Below are positions 56,001-64,000 of a DNA stretch of 64,000 bases, in pieces. The notes beneath the pieces were generated by a model, which was not told the origin of the DNA, did not search any database, and saw only the letters and a program-made list of their open reading frames with translations. Origin of the DNA: Simmondsia chinensis (Eukaryota > Streptophyta > Magnoliopsida > Caryophyllales > Simmondsiaceae); the NCBI GenBank assembly GCA_018398585.1, contig JAGTTD010000010.1, positions 25,429,739-25,493,738 of the forward strand, given 5' to 3'. Positions within the stretch are counted from its first letter, which is position 1. Each line of letters starts with the position of its first letter. Made by a program: the position numbers and the translations under genes.

Positions 56001-56790
56001 TTGTAAGGGATGGAGATTCCATAACCTTGACACAGTCTGATTATGCTGAAAGTGTGTTGAAGAAATTCACCAACGGTGCATGTGTACCGGTGTTCACACC
56101 GATGGACCCTAGTGTGAAGCTTGTACAGAATAGTGGGCCTCCTGATTTACAGTTGGATTATGCCTGAGTCATTGGATGTCTTATGTACACCATTACGAGC
56201 ACAAGGCCTAATATTGCCTATGCTGTTGGAAGGTTAAATAGATATACTAGTAATCTGAGTAAGGAACATTGGCATGTGATTTATAGAGTACTAAAGTACC
56301 TTAAGAGTACCATAAACTATGGTATTTCTTATGTAGGGTATCCCTCTATTTTAGATGGATATTTTGATGCCAGTTGGATCTCCCATGTGGAGGATCATGC
56401 TTCTACGAGTGAATGGGTTTTCTTACTCGGTGGAGGTGCAGTTTCTTGGGGTTCCAAGAAACAGACCTGTATTTCTGATTCTACGATGGCAACTGAGTTT
56501 ATAGCTCTTGCTCCGCGACTAAAGAAGCTGAAATGTTAAAGAATCTATTGTACGAGGTTCCTTTGTGGCCTAAGCCGATCTCACCGATATCTATCTATTA
56601 TGATAGTCAGGCTATGCTTTCTAAAACATATAGTGAGGTGTACAATGGAAAGTCTAGACACATTGGTGTGAGACATAGTATAGTAAGGCATCTTATTTGA
56701 GAAGGTGTCATCACTGTGGATTTTTTAAGAACAAGTCAGAATCTAGCTGATCCATTCACGAAAGGCCTTACTAGAAACTTGGTTCTAAAA
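53032..56790 (+). pseudogene. Copia C gag-pol polyprotein
   Basis: Gag starts at 53032 (MALSPREMTANFVKLDHFYG). The core reads LFDIYSNVPTAKELWDALEA (53286). I see no clear zinc knuckle. The protease site is WWVDSG (53816). Pre-integrase and integrase segments include YLWHHRFGHVNYRKM (54195), CNTCMLTK (54295) and FITFIDDSSRY (54430). RT has WREAINDEMDSIMSNNTWIL (55338) and MDVKMASLNGELEEEVYMKQ (55618), but its catalytic box is YVNEMLLFG where YVDD is expected (55879). RNase H (DASWISHVEDHASTSEWVF) and NLADPFTKGL (56745) complete it. Frames change several times (about 53180, 53620, 53860, 54090, 54780, 55220, 55550) and there are many stops. Confidence 0.85.
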
Positions 56791-57390
56791 CGTGCATAGG
56801 GATGGGGTTGAAATCTGTCATTTTTAGTCACCTATGCTTGGCCCTCAACTCTAGCCTAGTCAGACGCTAGGTCTCGGGTTAAATGAGTGAGTTTTATCAT
56901 CAGTGTGGTCGACAAATGAGTTTTTCGTTTCGTGTGTGAAGTGCTTGGTTGACTGTGTCCGAGATTTAAAGGAAGAGCATATGCTCTTAATGGACCCAGT
57001 CTTGATAGTTTTATAACTGAATGTCGCATCGCAGGACATGATCAATTGGGGTCCACCTTAGTGAGTGTGAAGTTTGTCTGCTTCAAGGGGTGATTTTTGA
57101 CAAAGGGTTTGGCCCTGAAACACTCGCGAAGTGTACATGACAGAATGCTTCATATGTGTCGATCTGGGGAGGTGTAGGATATGTACGAGGAGTAGATTGC
57201 CTAGTGCGTGGTGATGTATTCAGTTGGTCGAATGGGTTGTATAGTTCAAAGCATAATCTACCATTTTTGATCCGATCAATTATGAACATGTCATCACTAG
57301 CTGAGGATTCAATCGAAAGACACCCTCATTAATGCGCGATATAGCCTCCTTTAACTTAGAGATGTCGTTTGTGAGAATGATTGTATTTTG
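56791..57390 (+). other. Copia C 3' untranslated region
   Basis: About 600 bases lie between the RNase H end and the polypurine tract, with no recognisable coding sequence on either strand. Short open frames here have no domain features. Confidence 0.5.
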
Positions 57391-57405
57391 AAAATAGTGG
57401 GGGAA
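57391..57405 (+). other. Copia C polypurine tract
   Basis: AAAATAGTGGGGGAA directly before the 3' LTR start. Confidence 0.75.
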
Positions 57406-58006
57406 TGTTGATGTATTTTCAAATAATGTGATAAGAATTGTGAATAAAGTGTTTAAGGTTGGTCCCAGAGTTTGTTTGATATGTTTTGAAGTGTGTTGGG
57501 ATGTGCGTCGACACACAGGGCTGGTCTGTCGACACACATTCTTACAAAACAGGAATGCAAAGGTGTGTGTCGACACACACGGCCCGTGTGTCAACACACA
57601 AATCAACAAAACCTTATCTGCAAAATTATGTGTTGACACATAGCACCTATGTATCGACACACAGGGAAAGATTTTTACCAGTTTTTACCCATTAACTTCC
57701 GGCCTTTTCGCCCTTTCTTTGAGGCATATATATATATGTATGTATGTATTCTCCCTTCATGTGTTTGATTAAAGGGGATCAAATGATTTGAAAGAACTTG
57801 TTTTATTGTTCTTGGAAACATCGTTCTCATACATCTCTTCTATATCTCCCTTTACACAGGCCCACTCTATTTTACATTAGGTTATCGTTGTATCTCAAGA
57901 CTATTTCATACGCTGAAATAAGTCTTAAGGAAAGTGACATCACACCTCGAAACCTATAGATCGATTTGTTACCCATTTCTTGTGAATTTCAAGAATTGCA
58001 CCAACA
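57406..58006 (+). repeat. Copia C 3' LTR
   Basis: This 601-bp copy is longer than the 5' LTR by about 46 bases because the palindrome cluster has six copies (57504-57665) against four. It includes one exact palindrome GTGTGTCGACACAC near 57563. A TATATATATGTATGTATGTA run lies near 57725. Confidence 0.85.
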
Positions 58007-58011
58007 GCTAT

Positions 58012-58804
58012 GAGTATTTCATAAAACATTTATGAATAACTACTAAGTTAGTTGATATATGAGTGTATGTATGAAGACTAAAGTATTAAATCTTTTAAAA
58101 TAGTTCGAAGAATTAAAGATTAAAGCTGGGATCAATTAGGTAATTATATCAAGTCACATTAATTTTATCGAAGTGGTGGTCTATAGGAAAGTTCTAATTT
58201 TCTTTACAGTGAAGTGTTATAGAAAGTGTCAATAATGTGTTATTGAATATGGTAAGATTCATATGATGAGTTATATCTACATATCAAAACGTTTCTTACA
58301 TAAGAAGTTTTAGAAAGTGTCCTAAAAGTATAGTAGATAGTTTGTGTTAGATAAATTAATAGTATGATATACTATATCTTAACAGCGTGATACAACTTAT
58401 AGTTTAGATAATAGATTAGATATATCTTCAACCAGGTTAATGTTGTACTAAGTACAGGAGACTTTGCTATAGTGGGAGGGTTGTTAGGGCACCTGACAAA
58501 TTCATATTTTTAGCCCGAACAGCTGAGCAGGATAGTGAATCTGATCCTCTAAATTATAATGAAGCTCTTAATAATAAAGATGCAGACCAATAGGGTAAGG
58601 GCAATAAAAGCTAAGTTAGAATAAATTTATTTTAACTACGTCTGGGATCTTGTAGAGGCGTCGAAAGACATTAAGTCCATTAAATTGGATTTGAAGGGAT
58701 CTACAAGAATAAAGAGTTGAGTGGACGAGAAAGTTGAGATCATCAAGGCTAGATTGATGGCAATAGGTTAATACCCTATAGGCAGAAAACATCTTTGATG
58801 AGAC
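58012..58804 (+). pseudogene. Copia A2 integrase part 2 and RT start
   Basis: It resumes EYFIKHL (58012), the continuation of the integrase core interrupted by copia C. It then decays until PDKFIFLARTAEQDSESDPL (about 58494) and WDLVEASKDIKSIK (about 58650). It ends KVEIIKARLMAIG...FDE/T, the copia RT entry 'WDLV..P.G.K.IGCKW...K.D..V...[15 protein letters not shown]'. Many stops are present. A family A solo LTR cuts it at the DE/T codons. Confidence 0.65.
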
Positions 58805-60546
58805 TGTTGGGAATAGCGTCCTGAAAATCGAATTTTTTTCGTAAATAATTTTTGTTAGATAATAAAATTTAAGTATTTTCATTTTCATTATAATTGTATC
58901 CGTGAGTTCATTATGCATGTGATTTTCTTTTAAATAACATCCATGAGATTGATGTACTCCTCAAATTATGTTTCAATGTTTGTTTTAAGTGGGTAATAAG
59001 GTTATGCCACAAAAAGGCTTAAAACAAATGAAATTATGTGTTAATTGAAAATTCGTAGTCAATGACAAGTTTGGACTACTAGTCTGCTAAGGTTATAATG
59101 TGACATTTTAGATGACCTGTCTTGGTCATGTAGATGGTAATCCAAAAGTGTTGTATTGGTGTTTGTAATGAGATTGATACACTGAAAAGGTCCAAGTGAA
59201 TTACTTGTAGCTAGACTACTATCAGAAATGAGTGATTCATAATGTACTATTTAAACGATGACTCCAAATCCTAAGGATACTCTGGACTTGTGCATGGAGT
59301 ATTAGTTATCCTAGTGCACTAAAATTTAGGTCTCTAAATGTGACCGAAGTGTTACATGCATTGGGTAATGGCATGAAGTGTGGCAGGGATCAAGTATTCA
59401 ATATGGAATCTATAGTTTCTTATGAGAATGGATGTGCCTTTAGTTGATTCGCAAGTGTTTGAATTAATTCAGAAACTTTGGCCAATCCAATAGAGGGGTT
59501 GTTGCTATCAAAATAGTCTATTTGAAAATTATTGGATAAATAAGTTTATTTCTAGAGTGTTGTAGGACTCATTTAGTGGAATTAAGTCCTGCTAAATGAT
59601 AATCAAATATTGTCTCTAAGGTCCCTGCGCAAGCCTCTAAATTTACACCATCAGAAAAATGTTAAAAGAATTCGTGAGATTAATAAATTTAATTATACTA
59701 AATAATATTCATTAGATAAATAAAATTATTTTGCTAAAATAATTTTTATAAGATGAATTTGTATATATATAGCACGCTGGAATCTGCGCAAAACAGCTCA
59801 GCCAATCATGGTGCGACAAGGGTCGCGCTGTGAAAGGGAAAGACGTGATCCGTGTCTCTCGCATTAGACGAACCAGCTCATGACACGTGTCGTGTGCTGG
59901 GACGTCGTATTTCTTCCTCCCTAACAGGCGCGGACGAAATCAGAATGTGCCATGTGGCACGTTCTGGTAGAGCAAGCGAGGCTGGTTAAACAACATCATT
60001 TTGGCTTTAGTTTTTTGCATCCCACATCGGTATTTTGAGAATTTTTTAGTCTAGTAGCCTGATATAAACAGGGGTCCTGAAATTAAGGTTTAGCATAAAA
60101 AAGAATTAAGCAGTTTTCTAAGAGTATTGACTCTCAAAGAATGAAAAGAGGAAAAATTTCCATTGAAATTTTTTTTCTATATTTCACTATTTTTTGGAAC
60201 CACATTTCGGGTGTTCAAACAAGATTGCATATAAGGTCTTGCGGTCTCAATGATTTTTAGAAGCGACACTATGGTCTACATTCAGGTATTTTTCTTTGCT
60301 TTCTTTTTCTTTTATTTTTCGTTATTCTATTTATTTACAATGTTTATTATGCTAGTTAGTTTTCATTCTATTATTATGAATATATTAGGGTAGATGCCTG
60401 TGGATTTAAATCTAAGAATTTTAAATCATATATATTTAAAATTAGGAATTTTAAATCATCTGTAGGTTTAATATTATGAGTTTTAAAACATTTTATTGCA
60501 TTAGTTCTGATTAATTTAGGGAATATTTTCAAAATACGTCCCGACA
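58805..60546 (+). repeat. Family A solo LTR inside copia A2 RT (1,742 bp)
   Basis: It starts TGTTGGGAATAGCGTCC and ends CGTCCCGACA. The flanks GAGAC (58800-58804) and TAGAC (60547-60551) differ at one base, so the target duplication has decayed. RT reading resumes after it. It has the family's GC-rich block with ATGACACGTGTCGTG and GTGCCATGTGGCACG (59800-59970) and TATAAACAGG near 60063. Confidence 0.8.
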
Positions 60547-61345
60547 TAGACCTTCTAGCTAGATCCTATGCTTAAGTCCATAAAGATGCTCTTATCAATG
60601 GTATCTCATTGTGATGAGATATGGAAAATTGAAATCAAAATGACATTTCCTGAATGGTCATCTTAAGAAAGTTATTATATGATACTACCATACAAATTTG
60701 TTGTCAAAAGCCAGGAGCACATAGTAGACAACTTGAGGTAGTCTACTTATATACTTAGATAAGCTTCTTGTTCATTGAATAGTCGATTCAATGATGCCTA
60801 TCAAGTCCTAGGGACTTGAATCAATGGTTAGTGAATCACGAGTGTACGATTGACATGATCAGAAAATAGTGACTTTCAAATTGTTATATATAGATGGCAT
60901 TCTACTTATTAAGAATGGTGTAGAGTTGTTATTAGCTGTTAAAATTTAGTTGTCTAGTTATCCAAAATGAAAGACCTAAGATAAGCCAACTATGTTCTTA
61001 GCATCAAGCTTTAGTGAGATTCAAAGAAAGGATTTTGAGTTTATCATAGATTGTGTGTTTTAAAAGTGATTTTAGACATTTGATGTCATAGTTAATGTTT
61101 ACCCTTGGAGTAATAGTCATTAGATGGTGAAGTGTGAAGCAGTCTTGTATTGCTTAGTTTACTATGGAAGTCGGGTACTTGACAACTATGAAGTTGTATA
61201 GTAGACTAGTTGACTCATAAGGTTTCTAATAGAGCAAAGTTTGTAAGCAAAAGAATGACACAGCAAGATATTAGTAGTCAAGTTATAATGGTCAATGAGT
61301 TGACAAATACGGGATAGTTATGCGATGCAGGATTAATTGGGCTTA
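60547..61345 (+). pseudogene. Copia A2 RT and RNase H remnant
   Basis: It begins MLKSIKMLLSMVSHCD (about 60570), the copia RT motif 'MLKSIRILLSIAA'. It continues through degenerate sequence to YIDGILLIKNGVELLLAVKI (about 60885), the catalytic block normally YVDDILLIGNDV...TVK; the second Asp is Gly. RNase H is barely recognisable to about 61345. A GGACAAG polypurine-like run and an LTR follow. Confidence 0.65.
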
Positions 61346-61360
61346 GGACAAGAAAAATAT

Positions 61361-61992
61361 TGTTAGAATTGGTGTCCTAAAAAAACCCAATTAATTAGTT
61401 TTAAATGTTAATTAAATAAAATTATTTTATTTATTTAAAGTCTGATTATGTTTTACGAGTCAAATATATGTGTCATGGTCTTTTAAAACATTCTATGAGA
61501 TGGACGTAATCCAAGATGACATGTCAAGTTTGGTTTTCTAAAATGTTAATGAGATTGAGCCACATACAGAATTAAAGCAAATTAGTGAATGGTGTCAAAG
61601 TATGTTAGTCGATGATAAGTTTGGACAACTTGTTTGATAAGACTATAATATGATATTAGATGACTTGTCGTGGTCATATATGTTTAAGGATCCAAAAGTG
61701 TTATATTGGTGTTATCTATAAGACTGGATCATTGAGTTGGACCACCTAAATTATTTATCTCTTAACTGCTATTAGAAATAATAAATTTTGTAAGAGGATA
61801 ACTCTAAATCCAGAAAATAGTCTGAATTCGTGCATGGAATATTCGTTGCTTTGATGTGCTAAAAAGAGTTGGTCATAATACATGGCTAAAATCTTATATG
61901 CATTGGGTAAGGGCATGAATTGTAGTGAGAACAGATATTCTACTAAGAATCTGTACTCTCTTACGAGATAAAGATGTCTCCTTACTCGATCG
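61361..61992 (+). repeat. Family A LTR (copy 4), 3'-truncated; 3' LTR of copia A2
   Basis: It starts TGTTAGAATTGGTGTCC after the RNase H remnant and follows the family A LTR order to CTTACGAGATAAAGATGTC and CTCGATCGC (about 61992). The remainder of the LTR is missing and Athila sequence follows. Confidence 0.7.
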
Positions 61993-63544
61993 CCTGAGTG
62001 ACATAAGTAAATTGCTTAATAGCCCAGTATGCACGGTGCTTAAGCTCTAGAGGCAAACGACATGCCTTCCTAAAGACTAAGCGATAGGGAGACATGCTGA
62101 TTGGAGTCTTAAAAGTGGTACAATGGGCCCGAAGAGCTTCGTTCAGTCTTGAAGACCAATCCTTGCGGTCTAGTCAAATAGTGTTCTCAAGGATGGATTT
62201 TATTTCCTAGCTTGAAACTTCCTTTGACCGTGATTTTGAGGGTGATAGGGGGCCACCATTTTAAGAGTGATTGAGTACTTTTGTAGAAGGGCCTTAACCA
62301 AATGATGAGTGAATTGCGTCCTCCCCATCACTAATAATCGCTCCAGGAATTCCTAAACGCGAGAAAATGTTATCATTTACAAACTGAACAACGACCTTGT
62401 GGCCATTCATCCTAGTAGCGATAGCCTCAAATGATTTTGACACATAGTCAACAACCACTAAAATATAAAGTAACCCGTTTGAGTTAGGGAAAGCGGCCAC
62501 AAAGTCAATGCCCAAAATATAAAAAATTTCACAAACTAAAATCGGGCACTGAGGCATCTCATAACGCTTTGTAAGTGCCGGTGCGCTGATATCAATCACA
62601 GCCCCTACAAAAACCACGAGCATCCCAAATAAGGGTAGGCTAAAAGAAGCCACTTTGTAGGACTTTCGCGGTAGGCGTCGGCCTCTAAATCTCCCCACAG
62701 GCTAGACCATGACAAAAATGCAAAATACTATCCCATTGAATTTTTGGGATGTATAACCTGGTCAGAACATACCTTGAACAAGTCTGGGTTGTCCCAAAAA
62801 AAAAAGTTTCACCTGTGAAGAGAATCGATCCCTCGCATGCTTCGTCCAATGGGTAGGTAGCTTCCCATTGCCAAATGGTTCACAGTATGTGCATACCAAG
62901 GGGGCTGGCCTCCTACAATCATAAACAATTGTTCATGAGGGAAACAATCACTAATAGGGCCAGTAGTGGAATCAGTTGAAAATACAATCCTAGAAAGATG
63001 ATCAGCCACTACATTATCAGACCCTTTCTTATCTGTAATCTCTAGGTCAGACTCTTGTAGCAATAGACCAACGAATCAACCTAGGTTTCATTTCCTTCTT
63101 AATAAGAAGGAAATCGAATGGCAGCATGATCAAAAAAGACTACAACCCTAGAGCCTAAAATGTAGAGTCCAAACTTGTCAAGAGCGAAAACTATAGCTAG
63201 CAATTCCTTTTCAGTAGTGGTGTAATTCTTTTGAGCCTCATCTAAGGACTTGCTAGCATAGTAGACCACGATAGATTTTCGATCCTTTCTTTGCCGAGCA
63301 CGGCTCGTACAACATAATTTCAAGCATCAAACATAACCTCAAAAAGGCAAAGAATAATCTGGCGGTTGGATGATTGGGGCTTAGACATCAAGATTTTTAA
63401 AGCAGTAAAGCAGCTAAAAACTCATCATCAAAGACCAAAGGAACAACCTTAGCAAGTAAATGCGATAAAGGTTTAGGCATTTTACTAAAGCTGGAAATTA
63501 ATCGCCTATAAAAACCTACATGGCCAAGGAATGGACGAACTTCC
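61993..63544 (-). pseudogene. Athila-lineage gypsy pol fragment
   Basis: On minus from the right: the RT end (GHVGFYRRLISSFSKM, about 63510), RNase H (VVYYASKSLDEAQKNYTTTE, 63260, then KELLAIVFALDKF), the linker (DLEITDKKGSDNVVADHLSR, 63045), and integrase with KRYEMPQCPILVCEIF, GIDFVAAFPNSNG and YVSKSFEAIA (62570-62420). It ends with APYHPQ and LPLELKHRAYWAIK (about 62060-62010). These are characteristic of Athila pol. There are many stops, and D to other changes occur near IISDGEDA. No LTRs or gag are attached. Confidence 0.75.
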
Positions 63545-63796
63545 TGTTCGAATTGGTGTCCTGGAAAAACCAATTAGTTAATTTAAATATTAAATAAATA
63601 AAATTGTTTCATTTACTTATAAATAATAATATTTTATGAGCCAAACATGTGTGTGAATGTTTTCTAAAATGTTCCATGAGATGGGCATAGTCCCAGATGA
63701 CATGTCAAATTGGTTTAAGTGGTCAATAAGATTGAACTACATATAGATTTAGATCAAAGTAGTGAAATATTGTCAAAGTATGTTCGTAGTTGATGT
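63545..63796 (+). repeat. Family A LTR start (copy 5), fragment
   Basis: It begins TGTTCGAATTGGTGTCCTGG and parallels the first ~250 bases of the copy at 61361 (ATGAGATGGGCATAGTCC, AGATGACATGTCAA). It breaks off near GTTGATG at 63796. Confidence 0.7.
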
Positions 63797-64000
63797 GCCT
63801 TATATGTACATATTTTGTTCTTCATTCCTGCAACAGATTAGGCTTTTACATGTGTGTTTTATTGTAATTTAGATACATTTAGACTTGGAGTGCAACAGAG
63901 TAAACAAAGGTCGGAAAGCGGCAGAATCAAGCAAAATCGAGGCGTCATCGAAGACTGCTTTGATAAACCCGACAACGTGTGCCAAAAAAGGACCAATCAG
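63797..64000. other. Unassigned sequence at right edge
   Basis: TGCCTTATATGTACATATTT and the following 200 bases are unlike family A. They might be the start of another LTR running out of the window, since the segment opens with TG next to a broken LTR. That cannot be tested here. Confidence 0.3.

Larger units (their letters stand above)
52439..58006 (+). mobile_element. Ty1/copia element C (5.57 kb)
   Basis: LTRs at 52439-52993 (555 bp) and 57406-58006 (601 bp) start TGTTGATGTATTTTC and end CCAACA. The flanks GCTAT (52434-52438 and 58007-58011) are identical. A polypurine tract and a degenerate gag-pol gene are present. Removing the element restores the integrase reading TGSYEYFI of copia A2, which confirms both boundaries. 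Confidence 0.9.

Overview
This window is plant nuclear DNA made almost entirely of nested transposable elements. I see no intact host gene. The plant origin rests on initiator-Met primer sites next to LTRs, chromovirus-, Tat-, Athila- and Ty1/copia-type polyproteins, a Mutator-like element with a DUF1985/Ulp1-type gene, and a decayed plastid-type trnM-CAU. The mix fits heterochromatin of a flowering plant, probably a eudicot; I cannot name the species.

Layout. (1) 1-2456: the end of a decayed copia element (family A), a 2.0 kb LTR and a primer site. (2) 2457-24304: a truncated chromovirus (G1, minus) beside a decayed Tat-lineage gypsy element (E0, plus). Two chromoviruses were later inserted into E0: G2 (9684-15563, minus, TSD GATGA) and G3 (15870-21677, plus, TSD GGGCC). 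E0 also carries the broken remains of an antisense gene resembling the plant mobile domain family. (3) 24305-47305: one family A LTR split by copia B (24380-29252, TSD AAATT), a 15.5 kb Mutator-like element (29503-45022, perfect 9-bp TSD), a 735-bp MITE (TSD TAA) and a LINE 3' fragment. (4) 47306-61992: the inside and 3' LTR of that family A copia. It is interrupted by a minus-strand solo LTR (TSD CTTAG), copia C (52439-58006, TSD GCTAT, inside the integrase) and another solo LTR (inside the reverse transcriptase). (5) 61993-64000: an antisense Athila pol fragment, a further family A LTR start and unassigned sequence.

The most interesting object is the Mutator-like element. Two convergent gene remnants point inward from long terminal inverted repeats: a 54-codon MuDR-type transposase start on plus and a DUF1985-coiled-coil-Ulp1-like gene on minus. 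Each is separated from its terminus by a tandem array of 83-bp units, about 100 on the left and about 37 in inverted orientation on the right. Every unit carries GTATG/CATAC half-sites built around the palindrome CATACAC-C-GTGTATG. DUF1985/Ulp1 proteins are the class that contains the VANC anti-silencing factors of VANDAL elements, which act on dense repeated motifs. A plausible but untested reading is a protein-plus-target-array anti-silencing system, here in a copy that has lost most of its transposase and the Ulp1 catalytic core.

No retroelement here looks autonomous: each has stops, frameshifts, deletions or changed catalytic residues. Element boundaries were set from TG...CA ends, primer sites, polypurine tracts and matching target duplications read by eye. 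Family and domain names come from recognising motifs, without any database search.
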